A program made the position numbers and the translations under genes. The notes under the pieces are model-generated. The model searched no databases. It was not told the origin of the DNA and worked only from the letters and a program-made list of their open reading frames with translations. From Thermacetogenium phaeum DSM 12270 (GTDB lineage: Bacteria; Bacillota; DSM-12270; Thermacetogeniales; Thermacetogeniaceae), in contig NC_018870.1 of assembly GCF_000305935.1 (NCBI RefSeq), positions 1,009,942 to 1,073,941 of the forward strand: 64,000 bases of DNA, in the 5' to 3' direction. Of the stretch, positions 25,018 through 33,619 are shown piece after piece; position 1 is the stretch's first letter, and every line of letters begins with the position of its first letter.

Positions 25018-25166
25018 CGCCATTGAGACGCTTACCTTCAGGAGGTAAAGCGTTCTCAATGGCGTGGGAGAGGAGAAACTGGAGGAAGAGCTCATGGGGT
25101 GGGAATTTCAGTAACCTCTGCTGCTGCTAGAGAAGTTACCTTATTGCATTTGCCCTCCCCATGAAG
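25018..25166 (+). ncRNA. Candidate structured intergenic RNA
   Basis: Three nested or adjacent helices are visible. A long hairpin has arms CGCCATTGAGACGCTTACCT (25018-25037) and 25043-25064 with two small bulges. An outer stem CTCATGGGG (25091-25099) pairs with CCCCATGAAG (25157-25166), and inside it GTAACCTCT (25111-25119) pairs with AGAG-AA-GTTAC (25129-25139). No T tract follows and no reading frame fits. It could be a small RNA, the leader of rsmD before the IS inserted, or a palindromic repeat. It does not match a class I recognise. Confidence 0.4.
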
Positions 25167-25247
25167 ACCCTTTAGCCACTACTATTTTTACCCGCTTCAG
25201 CAATTTTATACAAAATCAATAAAGTTAATTTATTCCAATTTGCTCAA

Positions 25248-27030
25248 GGCCATGTAAAATTTCAGTAGGTAAAAGAAGGGGATCGGCTTCTTAAAAAGAA
25301 AAGAGACCTCGGCACCCAAAATCTATCACCCCAAAAAGGAGTGTGAGGTCTCATGTTAGATATTCGCCACATAGTGGGGGCAGTCCTTCTTTTTGTCAAA
25401 GGTTTAGTCAAATTAATTGGAGAGTGCGAAGACTTTTCTGAGCTTGAGAAAGGAGTTCACGAACTCTGCCAGGACGTGTGTAACCAGATTTTCACCTGGG
25501 CATTAGAAAAGATCGATACCCATCTGATGAATGAACGAGACCGAAGCATCTGGGAGGTTGTCGGTTTTCGGACAAAAACAGCCATCAGCACCTTTGGGGA
25601 ATTTCCCTTAAAAAGGCGCCTGTACAGGAACAAAGAAACCGGGGAAACCAAATTCTTTTTAGACGAACTGCTGGGCTGGCCGGAGCGGGCCAGGGTTACT
25701 CCTTACCTAAAAGAGTTGGCAATCAAACTAAGCACCGAACTTTCCTTTGGCCGGGCAGCGGAGATATTGAGTTATCTTGTACCTAAATTAAGCACCATGA
25801 CCATCTGGCATATCACCCAGGAAGCAGGCGAAATACTGCAGCAAGAAGGGGAAGAGAAGAGAGCGGCGGTATTTGAAGACGGAGAAGCACCAAGTGGGAA
25901 AGAAGTGGTTCGGGAGTTGCATATTGAAGGTGACGGAGTGATAGTCAATCTGCAACGGGAAAAAGAGAAGCGAGGAGAAATCAAACACATAGTAACCTAC
26001 GAAGGGAAGAAACAAGTTAGCCGGAACCGCTTTGCCCTGCAAAACAAGCTTGTTGTAAGCACCCTAAGTGAAGGACAAGTGGCCTGGGAAGAGAGCTATG
26101 CTCGGGCTGGGGGGAAATGGGATTTAGAACAGATCAAAGAGATCTACATAGGTGGCGATGGAGCAAAATGGATCAAAGAGGGGCTGGAATACTTCCCTGG
26201 TGCCGTATACTGCTTAGACCCATACCATCTAAACAGGCATTTAACCGAAGCCCTTTGGTATGACGAAGAAACCTTTCAGAAAGTAGGCGCAGCCATCTCT
26301 CATAGCAACTGGCAGGAAACCCAAGCAATACTCACAGAAGCAATCAAAAAAACCAGAGGCAACCGGAAAAAGAGGCTCATCAAGCTATTGCATTATCTTG
26401 AAGAGAACTGGACGGGGATTATTAACTCGGCAGGAGCAAAACGTTTAGGAACCATCGAAGGGCAGATTCAGCACAACGTAGCACGGCGGATGAAACGCCT
26501 GGGGGCCAAGTGGACCACAACCGGAGGAGACCGGATGGCCCGGCTTCTGGCTGCCAAAGCAAACGGAGAGCTTAGCAATTATGCTTCGCGCTGGCCAGTG
26601 GAACATGGAAAGCTGAAGGAGATAGCGCAGATAAAACCGGTAGAAAAGTCGGTAGAAAAACAAAAAGCCGGAGAAATAGGGGAATGGCTGCAGGCGACAA
26701 TACCGGCATTAAAAGGGCCTTTTGCGGATCGTCCCTGGATAAAACATGTTTTACGGGAACTGACCCGGCCGGAATTTGCTGCTCTTATTTGCTAACCGGT
26801 TTCCCGAGTAGCACTGATAGCTTGGCCTCTACATGTGTTAAATGTTTTGCGACGGGGTGACGTGTTATTGTTGTCTGTTCCTCCTAGCTACCTGGTTGTC
26901 AAGTTTATCTCAACAATCTTCAGTTAAATTCAAGGTCAAAGCCATTGCTTTGAAGCTTAAGGTTTTGAACGTCGAGGTCTCTTAAGGGGAAAAATTTTAT
27001 TAAAAATACCTACTGGATCTTGACATGGAC
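25248..27030 (+). mobile_element. Complete ISLre2-family insertion sequence
   Basis: 1,783 bases. The terminal inverted repeats match at 19 of 24 positions: the left end begins GGCCATGTAAAA and ends CAGTAGGTA; the reverse complement of the right end begins GTCCATGTCAAG and ends CAGTAGGTA. Both ends also carry an inner AAGAGACCTCG in inverted orientation. The 9-bp direct repeat TTTGCTCAA flanks the element (25239-25247 and 27031-27039) as a perfect target duplication. Non-coding right part 26796-27030 shows no gene. Intact ends and duplication indicate a recent insertion. Confidence 0.92.
25353..26795 (+). CDS. ISLre2-family transposase (UPF0236)
   Basis: 480 residues and uninterrupted. The N-terminal region has STFGEFPLKRRLYRNKETGETKFFLDELLG, typical of ISLre2/UPF0236 transposases. 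The centre carries IEGDGVIVNLQ and IYIGGDGAKWIKEGLEYFPGAVYCLDPYHLNRHL, the acidic residues of the presumed catalytic site, and the C-terminal part has QHNVARRMKRLGAKWTTTGGDRMARLLA. Ribosome site AAAGGAGTG precedes ATG 25353. Its frame is intact, so the element is probably active or recently so. Confidence 0.92.
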   Translation: MLDIRHIVGAVLLFVKGLVKLIGECEDFSELEKGVHELCQDVCNQIFTWALEKIDTHLMNERDRSIWEVVGFRTKTAISTFGEFPLKRRLYRNKETGETKFFLDELLGWPERARVTPYLKELAIKLSTELSFGRAAEILSYLVPKLSTMTIWHITQEAGEILQQEGEEKRAAVFEDGEAPSGKEVVRELHIEGDGVIVNLQREKEKRGEIKHIVTYEGKKQVSRNRFALQNKLVVSTLSEGQVAWEESYARAGGKWDLEQIKEIYIGGDGAKWIKEGLEYFPGAVYCLDPYHLNRHLTEALWYDEETFQKVGAAISHSNWQETQAILTEAIKKTRGNRKKRLIKLLHYLEENWTGIINSAGAKRLGTIEGQIQHNVARRMKRLGAKWTTTGGDRMARLLAAKANGELSNYASRWPVEHGKLKEIAQIKPVEKSVEKQKAGEIGEWLQATIPALKGPFADRPWIKHVLRELTRPEFAALIC

Positions 27031-27107
27031 TTTGCTCAAACGCTGATTGTAAAAGCAGGGATAGGGGGTTATAATTCTTACATAAATAATACGAAGAAGG
27101 GTTTATA

Positions 27108-27710
27108 ATGGCGGGACTCCGGGTGATCGGCGGAATTGCTAAGGGGAAACGGTTGAAGACCAGGAAAGTCAAGCATCTTCGTCCGGCAACAGATTATCTC
27201 CGGGAGGCCCTTTTTAATATTCTCATGTATCAGGTGCCGGGGAGCTTTTTCTTGGATCTTTTTGCAGGGAGCGGAAGCATTGGTATTGAAGCCTTAAGCA
27301 GAGGAGCCGAGAGGGTCTGCTTTGTAGAAAAGGATCCCGGTAATGCTCGATTGATCAGGGAAAATTTAGAAATAACCGGCTTTACCGATCAAGCTGAAGT
27401 GTTTACCGGTGATGTCTTTCACATCCTGCCGCTGCTGAAGCGAAAGGGTTGCAGATTTCACATTGTCTTCATCGACCCTCCTTTTAGACAAGGCCTGGTA
27501 GACCCTGCGTTGGAGATGGTAAGGGAGCAGGAGCTGTTGCTCCCCGGCGGTCTTGCCATTGCTCGTAGTGCTGTCGGAGAAGGGATCGCAGCAGAGAAGT
27601 CATCTTTTCGAAAGAAAAGGTACGGGGACAGCGTTCTGCTGTTTTTTAAGAATGAGGACGATGGGGGGAAGAGCCGGAATGAAGATAGCGGTCTATCCGG
27701 GGAGTTTTGA
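27108..27710 (+). CDS. rsmD: 16S rRNA (guanine966-N2)-methyltransferase RsmD
   Basis: 200 residues. MAGLRVIGGIAKGKRLKTRKVKHLRPATDYLREALFNIL is the RsmD N-terminal signature, LDLFAGSGSIGIEALSRGA binds SAM, and VFIDPPF is the catalytic N/DPPF-type motif. It methylates G966 of 16S rRNA. The final 25 residues overlap the next gene by 32 bases and are not conserved. The IS element ends about 78 bases upstream, leaving little promoter; GGGTTATAATTC (27066-27077) contains a TATAAT-like box. Confidence 0.92.
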   Translation: MAGLRVIGGIAKGKRLKTRKVKHLRPATDYLREALFNILMYQVPGSFFLDLFAGSGSIGIEALSRGAERVCFVEKDPGNARLIRENLEITGFTDQAEVFTGDVFHILPLLKRKGCRFHIVFIDPPFRQGLVDPALEMVREQELLLPGGLAIARSAVGEGIAAEKSSFRKKRYGDSVLLFFKNEDDGGKSRNEDSGLSGEF

Positions 27711-28173
27711 TCCGATAACCTTTGGTCACCTGGATATCATCGAAAGGGCAACGAAGATCTTTGATAAGGTTATTGTCGCCGTCAGTGTCAACAGCGGAAA
27801 GGTACCCCTTTTTACTATTGAAGAACGGGTGGAGATGATAAAAAATGAGTGTTTAAATCTGCCCAAAGTAGAGGTCTGTTCTTTTTGCGGTTTGTTGAGC
27901 GATTTTGTCAGTCTGAATCGGGCACAGGCCATTGTTCGCGGCTTGCGCGCCGTCTCCGACTTTGAATATGAGTTTCAGATGGCGCTGACGAACCGAAAGC
28001 TCAACCCTGAAGCAGAGACCATCTTTTTCGTGGCGATGCCTGAATACTCATTTTTGAGTTCCAGCATTGTCAAAGAAATAGCTAGTCTGGGCGGAGATGT
28101 TACCGGAATGGTTTCTCAAGCAGTGGCTGAAAAACTGCGTCAAAAATTCTCTCAGATTAAGGGTCTGGGGTGA
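27679..28173 (+). CDS. coaD: Phosphopantetheine adenylyltransferase
   Basis: 164 residues from ATG 27679 with GAGCCGGA-type weak ribosome site inside rsmD. AVYPGSFDPITFGHLDII holds the (T/H)xGH nucleotidyltransferase motif (here TFGH), and later VRGLRAVSDFEYEFQMALTNR and EYSFLSSSIVKEIA are standard CoaD blocks. It makes dephospho-CoA from ATP and phosphopantetheine. rsmD-coaD is the usual Firmicutes order. Confidence 0.96.
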   Translation: MKIAVYPGSFDPITFGHLDIIERATKIFDKVIVAVSVNSGKVPLFTIEERVEMIKNECLNLPKVEVCSFCGLLSDFVSLNRAQAIVRGLRAVSDFEYEFQMALTNRKLNPEAETIFFVAMPEYSFLSSSIVKEIASLGGDVTGMVSQAVAEKLRQKFSQIKGLG

Positions 28174-28634
28174 TCACTTCAATGGAGTTGAAAGTTTTAA
28201 ATGCCCTCGATGATTTAGAGGATCTGATTCAAAACAGCAAAAAGGTGTTGGGGAAGGTGCTGCTCAGTGAAGAGGTGCTGCTGGATTACATCGACCGAAT
28301 AAGGACGCTGCTTCCTGAGGAAGTACATCAGGCTAAGTGGTTGAGCAAGGAGCGGGAGCGCCTCATCCGGGAAGCCCAACAGGAGGCCGAGAGGATGCTG
28401 TCGGAGGCCCGGGAAGAGGTTAAACGGCTCACAGATGAGAGCGAGCTGACCAGGCAGGCAAAGGAATCTGCAGAGGAGATAATTGCCCAGGCGAAAAGAG
28501 TGGCCAGAGAGATAAAGAGCGGGGCTGCGGATTTTGCCGATGAGATTCTCGGCCAGCTGGAAGCCAGCCTGAATAAGAGCATGAGTATTATCGGCAAAGC
28601 TCGGGAAGAGCTTCATCAGTCAAAAAGCAACTGA
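28170..28634 (+). CDS. Coiled-coil protein (ATP synthase subunit b-like)
   Basis: About 154 residues. Residues 60-150 are charged helix rich in Glu, Lys and Ala (EREREL..EAQQEAERMLSEAREEVKRL), a long coiled coil resembling the b subunit stalk or DivIVA-type proteins, with no membrane segment. It starts at GTG 28170 overlapping the coaD stop (GTGA), or ATG 28182. Small coiled-coil proteins are often found between coaD and ylbJ in Clostridia. The function is unknown. Confidence 0.65.
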   Translation: MITSMELKVLNALDDLEDLIQNSKKVLGKVLLSEEVLLDYIDRIRTLLPEEVHQAKWLSKERERLIREAQQEAERMLSEAREEVKRLTDESELTRQAKESAEEIIAQAKRVAREIKSGAADFADEILGQLEASLNKSMSIIGKAREELHQSKSN

Positions 28635-28635
28635 T

Positions 28636-29856
28636 CTAGCGGATGATGATCCTTTTACGCAATATGCCGATGATCTTCAATGCCAGTCCGTGGCAGAAGA
28701 GAAGGGTTATGCTGGTAAGGGCAATGATTCCTCCCCAGACAAAGGGATGCCAGCTGGAAACTTGGAGACCGGAAAAGACGGGAAGGGAGATCAACTCTTC
28801 CGGTGGAAGGGTGAAAGCGAGATAGGTGATCCCCATCGCCAGTGGCATCTGGATGATCCTGGTGATAATGTAGGGGGTTGGACGAAGATCGCTGTCTGTT
28901 AAAATTCCGGTGATCTGCGCCTGGATGGAAAGCCCGTTCCAGGCGAGAATTGCTTCGATGACCAGCAGTTGGGTGAGGATGCTGGAGGTGCTGTGACTGA
29001 CTTCTTCGATTCCGATGGTTATTTCGAAGAAGCCGTAGAGAATCCCCCGCACCAGATAAATGTCGAGGCCGAGAAGAGCCGCTAACGGAGCGAGGATGCG
29101 CATCAGCAACGAGAAGATCCCTGCTGCCTGAAGGACCCCAGTGAGAACAGAAAAAAAGGTGATAAAACTCCCGATGGTCAGGAGGGTGAGCCCGGCATTG
29201 CGGATTGTTTCTCCGAATATTTGGCCAAAACCTCTTGTCTGCAGTTGCGTCGAGGCGGCAAAGGAGCTGAGGGCCCTGTATAAGATTCTGCCGGTGCTTT
29301 GGGCAGGAGGAGACTTTTGGGGAAAGAGAAACTTGAGGAGAATGCCGCAGAGGAAATTGGAAAGATAATGGATGACGGCGATCAGAGGGCCGAGGGATGC
29401 ATTCTTGTACATCCCGACACTCACGGCCCCCAGCATAAAAAGCGGACTGGCGTTGCTGGTAAAGGAGAGCAGCCGTTCCCCTTCATTTCGGGTGCACATA
29501 CCCTCCTGGCGCAGCCGGTTGGTTAAAATGGCACATAGAGGAAAACCCGAAAGATAGCTCATGGCAATGATAAAACCGCTTGTGCCCGGCAGGTTGAAGA
29601 GCGGCCTCATTGCCGGCTCCAGAAGGGTGCCCAGGAATGCCACGAAGCCCAGTTTCATCAGGAGTTCGGAGATGATGAAAAAAGGAAGTAAGCTGGGAAA
29701 GACTATTTCCCACCAGATCTGTAGCCCTCGCTGGGCCGAGTGAAAAGCGGCGACAGGATGGCAGACTATCCCGAGAGCGAGAAACAGACAAGACGCCGTG
29801 AAAAGGGTAGGAGCTATCATCTTTTTTAATTTTATTCCATAATAATGCATTCCCAT
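28636..29856 (-). CDS. ylbJ: Sporulation integral membrane protein YlbJ
   Basis: 406 residues with about eight to ten membrane helices. GLQIWWEIVFPSLLPFFIISELLMKLGFV and GFIIAMSYLSGFPLCAILTNRLRQEG, together with LLSFTSNASPLFMLGAVSVGM, are the NupC/gate-like domain signature of YlbJ/SpoVV-type proteins. In Bacillus this family (SpoVV) is needed for dipicolinate transport and spore cortex formation. It is divergent from pta and convergent with the coiled-coil gene. AGAGGA lies before ATG 29856. Confidence 0.9.
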   Translation of the reverse strand: MGMHYYGIKLKKMIAPTLFTASCLFLALGIVCHPVAAFHSAQRGLQIWWEIVFPSLLPFFIISELLMKLGFVAFLGTLLEPAMRPLFNLPGTSGFIIAMSYLSGFPLCAILTNRLRQEGMCTRNEGERLLSFTSNASPLFMLGAVSVGMYKNASLGPLIAVIHYLSNFLCGILLKFLFPQKSPPAQSTGRILYRALSSFAASTQLQTRGFGQIFGETIRNAGLTLLTIGSFITFFSVLTGVLQAAGIFSLLMRILAPLAALLGLDIYLVRGILYGFFEITIGIEEVSHSTSSILTQLLVIEAILAWNGLSIQAQITGILTDSDLRPTPYIITRIIQMPLAMGITYLAFTLPPEELISLPVFSGLQVSSWHPFVWGGIIALTSITLLFCHGLALKIIGILRKRIIIR

Positions 29857-30082
29857 GGCGATTCCTCTGTTCGTCTTCCTGCAATAAAAAAGTTTTTCCA
29901 GGAAGGATTATACAACCTCAATGTAGAAAATAGACCTGCCGAAGAAGTTTTTACCGTGACTTTTCTGATATTTTTTCTGAATAACCGCTGTAATTTAACA
30001 AACCAACGTTGATATTGTTCCGTAAAAGCGCTTTCTCATGGCGATTCCGTTTAAAAAAAGAGATTCGGTCATAAGCTAGAGG

Positions 30083-30112
30083 TACCGGTAATATATACCG
30101 GTAGTATATAAT
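30083..30112 (+). promoter_or_regulatory. pta-ackA promoter with tandem TACCGGTA sites
   Basis: Two copies of the self-complementary TACCGGTA (30083-30090 and 30096-30103) lie 13 bases apart and run up to a TATAAT (30107-30112). No good -35 is present at 17 bases; the first site occupies that position. The layout suggests an operator for a dimeric regulator next to the -10. The preceding 29885-30082 shows no gene. Confidence 0.5.
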
Positions 30113-30143
30113 AAAAGAAAATTTTAGTTGGGAGGGAAGGTTA

Positions 30144-31181
30144 ATGGCTACTGTGGCGCCCAAGAACGCCGTTATGGAGCGCGTCTGGTCGATGGCCAGG
30201 AAGGGACAGAAAAGGATCGTCCTGCCCGAAACAGAAGATGAGCGAACGCTCCAGGCGGCGGAGATGATCGAGAAAGCGAATTTAGGTAGGGTTATTTTGC
30301 TCGGAAAGGAGGATGAGGTACGGAGAAAGGCAAAAGAGGCTGGAGCAAATATCGACAACATACCTGTCATCGATCCTGAGAAGTACGAGAAGTTCGAGGA
30401 GTATGCACAGAAGCTCCTGGAGATCAGGAAGGGGAAGATCGCTTCCATCGACGATGCCAGGAATCTCCTCAAGAACTACCTGTACTTCGGCGTAACCATG
30501 GTCAAGCTTGACGACGCCGATGGAATGGTTGCAGGTGCCGTCAATACCTCCGCAGATGTGGAAAGGCCGGCCTTCCAGATCATCAAGACTGCTCCGGGTA
30601 TCTCCATCGCCTCCGCCTACTTTGCCATGATCGTTCCGGATTGCCCCTACGGTGAGAAGGGCTTCTTCCTGTATGCCGATTCCGGCGGGCATCCCAATCC
30701 TACTGCAGAAGAGCTGGCGGACATAGCCATCACCACCTGCATGACGATGAAGAACATCTTCGGTGTGGAAGAGCCGCGGGCGGCAATGCTTTCCTACTCC
30801 ACAAAGGGCAGCGCTTCGCATCCCATCGTGGACAAAGTGATCGAAGCCACAAAGATTGCCAACAAGAAGCGCCCGGATCTGCTGATTGACGGGGAGCTGC
30901 AGGGTGATGCTGCACTAGTACCGGAAATCGGCAGGAAGAAGGCACCGGGAAGCCCTGTAGCCGGGCGGGCAAATATCCTCATCTTTCCCGATCTGAACGC
31001 CGGTAACATAGCCTACAAGCTGACGGAACGCCTAGCGAAGGCTGAGGCTTATGGGCCGTTGCTCCAGGGTCTGGATAAGCCGGTTAATGACCTTTCGCGC
31101 GGCTGCAAGGCGACGGACATTGTGAATGTCGCCGCCATTGTTGCCGTCAAGGCGATGGTTCCTTACGGCAAGAGGGATTAA
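30144..31181 (+). CDS. pta: Phosphate acetyltransferase
   Basis: 345 residues, single-domain form. IVLPETEDERTLQAAEMI at the start, ADGMVAGAVNTSADVERPAFQIIKTAPG in the middle and the C-terminal LLQGLDKPVNDLSRGCKATDIVNVAAI are the Pta blocks. It interconverts acetyl-CoA and acetyl phosphate. With ackA 27 bases downstream it forms the acetate/ATP-generating pair used in acetogenesis or syntrophic acetate oxidation. GGGAGGGAAGG precedes ATG 30144. Confidence 0.95.
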   Translation: MATVAPKNAVMERVWSMARKGQKRIVLPETEDERTLQAAEMIEKANLGRVILLGKEDEVRRKAKEAGANIDNIPVIDPEKYEKFEEYAQKLLEIRKGKIASIDDARNLLKNYLYFGVTMVKLDDADGMVAGAVNTSADVERPAFQIIKTAPGISIASAYFAMIVPDCPYGEKGFFLYADSGGHPNPTAEELADIAITTCMTMKNIFGVEEPRAAMLSYSTKGSASHPIVDKVIEATKIANKKRPDLLIDGELQGDAALVPEIGRKKAPGSPVAGRANILIFPDLNAGNIAYKLTERLAKAEAYGPLLQGLDKPVNDLSRGCKATDIVNVAAIVAVKAMVPYGKRD

Positions 31182-31208
31182 ATAGCTTTAAGGGGAGGGG
31201 GAAGAGCC

Positions 31209-32558
31209 GTGAAGATTCTGACTTTAAACTGCGGAAGCTCTTCCGCAAAGTACATGGTCTATGACTGGGATGCCCGGGAGATCATGTGCAAAGGCATTGT
31301 TGAGCGGGTGACGATTGGCGGTTCCTTTTGTGAACATGAGGTGACCGGGCGGGATAAGGTAAAGATAGAGAGAGAATGCCCTACCCATAAAGAGGCAGTG
31401 AACCTGATCCTTGAGCTGTTGGTAAGCCCGGAGTACGGTGTGCTAAAGGATGTCAAAGAGATCAATGCCGTCGGGCACAGGGTTGTCCACGGGGGCGAAA
31501 AGTTTAACAAGTCCGTGATCATCGATGATGGGGTGCTCCAGGTATTTAAAGAAATTCAGGATTTGGCACCTCTCCATAATCCGGCCAACATACTCGGCAT
31601 CGAAGCGGCGAGAAGCATTCTACCCGATGTCCCCCATATGGCAGTTATGGATACCGCCTGGCACCAGACGATGAAGCCGCCTCAGTTTATGTACGCCGTT
31701 CCTTACGAATGGTATGAGAAGCACAAAATCCGCCGCTACGGGTTCCACGGAACATCCCTGCTGTATGTCGCCAAGCGAGCAGCAGTCCTTCTCGGGAAGG
31801 ATCCCTTTGAGGTCAACTTAATCAGCCTCCATATTGGTAACGGCGTCAGCGCCAATGCCGTTAAGAAAGGGGTCTCCTTTGACACCAGCATGGGCTTCAC
31901 ACCGCTGGAAGGGCTGGTTATGGGCACCAGAGCTGGCGATCACGATCCCGCCCTTGACTTTTATATGATGCAAAAACTCGGCCTCTCACCCAAAGAGATA
32001 GACAACATCCTCAATAAGAAGTGCGGCCTTTTAGGAATCACAGGCAAGTATACGGACCGCAGGGACGTCCTCAAGGCCATGAAGGAAGGGGACGAAAGGG
32101 CAAAACTGGCTTTTGAAATGGAGTGCTACCGGATAAAGAAATACATCGGTGCCTATGCCGCTGCTTTGGGGGGCGTCGATGCCATCGTCTGGACTGCCGG
32201 CGTAGGGGAGATGGCGGCTGATATCAGAGCGCGGGCCATGGAAGGCTTGGAGTTCATGGGGATTAAATTCGATCCGGAAAAGAACAGGCTGGCGCGGACC
32301 AGAAATTCGGAATCCGATATTTCGGCGGCCGATTCCAAGGTTAAAATCTTCGTCATCCCGACCGATGAGGAGCTTGTCTTTGTGGAAGATGTCGTTGCCT
32401 TACTGGAAAACCGCTATGACGTGCACACCAATTTCAAGTATTCCTTCCAAGACCCTGCCTACAGGAATAAGATGCGGGATGAGCAGTTCGCCAAAGAACT
32501 GCAGAAGAATCCGGATCTGATCAAGGCAAAAGCGAAGATTCCAGGCCAGACGGACTAG
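31209..32558 (+). CDS. ackA: Acetate kinase
   Basis: 449 residues. [19 protein letters not shown] (phosphate-binding), [36 protein letters not shown] and WTAGVGEMA are the ASKHA-family acetate kinase motifs. It makes ATP and acetate from acetyl phosphate, or the reverse. The core ends near residue 400; the last 45-50 residues ([20 protein letters not shown]) are an extra Lys/Asp-rich tail beyond the usual length of about 400. It starts at GTG 31209 after AGGGGAGGGGGAAG and is co-transcribed with pta. Confidence 0.95.
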   Translation: MKILTLNCGSSSAKYMVYDWDAREIMCKGIVERVTIGGSFCEHEVTGRDKVKIERECPTHKEAVNLILELLVSPEYGVLKDVKEINAVGHRVVHGGEKFNKSVIIDDGVLQVFKEIQDLAPLHNPANILGIEAARSILPDVPHMAVMDTAWHQTMKPPQFMYAVPYEWYEKHKIRRYGFHGTSLLYVAKRAAVLLGKDPFEVNLISLHIGNGVSANAVKKGVSFDTSMGFTPLEGLVMGTRAGDHDPALDFYMMQKLGLSPKEIDNILNKKCGLLGITGKYTDRRDVLKAMKEGDERAKLAFEMECYRIKKYIGAYAAALGGVDAIVWTAGVGEMAADIRARAMEGLEFMGIKFDPEKNRLARTRNSESDISAADSKVKIFVIPTDEELVFVEDVVALLENRYDVHTNFKYSFQDPAYRNKMRDEQFAKELQKNPDLIKAKAKIPGQTD

Positions 32559-32576
32559 CATCGGAGGGAGCGATTT

Positions 32577-32605
32577 GAAGGGGAAGGGAGACCTTCCCCT
32601 TTTCG
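32577..32605 (+). terminator. Terminator of pta-ackA
   Basis: AAGGGGAAGG (32578-32587) pairs with CCTTCCCCTT (32592-32601) and runs into TTTTC. It abuts the next promoter. Confidence 0.8.
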
Positions 32606-32634
32606 TTGACAGGGAGACGGTTACTCGGTATAAT
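32606..32634 (+). promoter_or_regulatory. Sigma-A promoter of yceD-rpmF
   Basis: Consensus TTGACA (32606-32611), 17-base spacer, consensus TATAAT (32629-32634). Transcription starts about 20 bases before the yceD GTG. Confidence 0.9.
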
Positions 32635-32662
32635 TTGGAGTGTCATCAGGGGTGAGTTTCTC

Positions 32663-33169
32663 GTGAAGATTGATGTCGGGGAGCTGCGCAAGAAAAAGGG
32701 CCGGATGATGGATTTCAGTGGGAGGATTCCCTGTTTGACTCTGGATCTGCAACAAACAGGGATAACATATCGGGATCTGGAGATCAGCGGCCAGGCGACC
32801 AATACCGGAGAGGGGATTTTTGTCGAGGGTATTATCAGAGGGCAGACGGATCTCAACTGCAGCCTCTGTTTAAAGGCTTTTTCGGCGACAATCGAAGTCC
32901 CGTTTTCAGAAAGCTATTACCGGGAGGAAGATTCCGTGTCCCGGTTAGTGGAAGAAGAGGGGCGGTTCTATCAAGAGGACGAAATCATTCTCGATGATCT
33001 GATCAGAGAGGGGCTTTACCTGGCGCTCCCTATGAAACCGGTATGTAAACCGGACTGCAAAGGGCTCTGCCCAGTTTGCGGCAATGACATGAATGTGCAG
33101 CAGTGCCGGTGCCGGAAAGAGGAGTTCGACCCGCGCTTGACGGCACTGAGCGCACTCCTTAAGGAATGA
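32663..33169 (+). CDS. YceD family protein (DUF177)
   Basis: 168 residues from GTG 32663, with AGGGGTGAG 6 bases upstream. GQTDLNCSLCLKAFSATIEVPFSESYYREED and the C-terminal CKPDCKGLCPVCGNDMNVQQCRC are the DUF177 hallmarks, with several Cys pairs that could bind metal. The family nearly always lies before rpmF, as here, and is proposed to act in 23S rRNA or ribosome maturation; its biochemical role is not settled. Confidence 0.9.
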   Translation: MKIDVGELRKKKGRMMDFSGRIPCLTLDLQQTGITYRDLEISGQATNTGEGIFVEGIIRGQTDLNCSLCLKAFSATIEVPFSESYYREEDSVSRLVEEEGRFYQEDEIILDDLIREGLYLALPMKPVCKPDCKGLCPVCGNDMNVQQCRCRKEEFDPRLTALSALLKE

Positions 33170-33205
33170 TTTAATGAACTCAACTAGGACTGGGGGTTGT
33201 GAAAG

Positions 33206-33382
33206 ATGGGCGTACCAAAAAGAAGAGTCTCGAAAGCCAGGAAGAATAAGCGCAGGTCGGCAAACAAGATTGTCGGACCGGCAGTTGTGCTCTGCCCGCG
33301 CTGCCATGAACCGAAGAGGGCTCATGCTGTTTGCCCGGAATGCGGCTATTACCGCGGCAGGGAAGTAATTGCCAAATCCTAA
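33206..33382 (+). CDS. rpmF: 50S ribosomal protein L32
   Basis: 58 residues. MGVPKRRVSKARKNKRRS is the basic L32 start, and CPRC..CPECGYYRGREV holds the four zinc-ribbon cysteines. It follows yceD by 36 bases, the conserved bacterial order. The ribosome site is weak (GGGGGT). Its mRNA ends at the hairpin just downstream. Confidence 0.97.
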   Translation: MGVPKRRVSKARKNKRRSANKIVGPAVVLCPRCHEPKRAHAVCPECGYYRGREVIAKS

Positions 33383-33402
33383 AGGTGGGTGTAGAGCGAA
33401 GG

Positions 33403-33447
33403 AAAAGACAAGAGGTGTTATCTTCAGCCTGCTTGTCTTTTTTTATT
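33403..33447 (+). terminator. Terminator after rpmF
   Basis: AAAGACAAG (33404-33412) and CTTGTCTTT (33432-33440) with a 19-base loop, then TTTTATTT. From here to plsX (33448-33619) there is no gene and no clear promoter. Confidence 0.65.
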
Positions 33448-33619
33448 TAAGAATAGACCTGACCTCGGAGGCACCCTTCTCCAACACGCATTTGGTGCCG
33501 GACGGTGAAGAGGGGGTCCCGGCGGGGTGGCGGGAAAAACGAGCCGGATAGCCCAGGCGGGAGGGCAGTGGGTAATCTAATGTCAAATTAACTAAACTAA
33601 GATAGGAGTGAACGGCATT

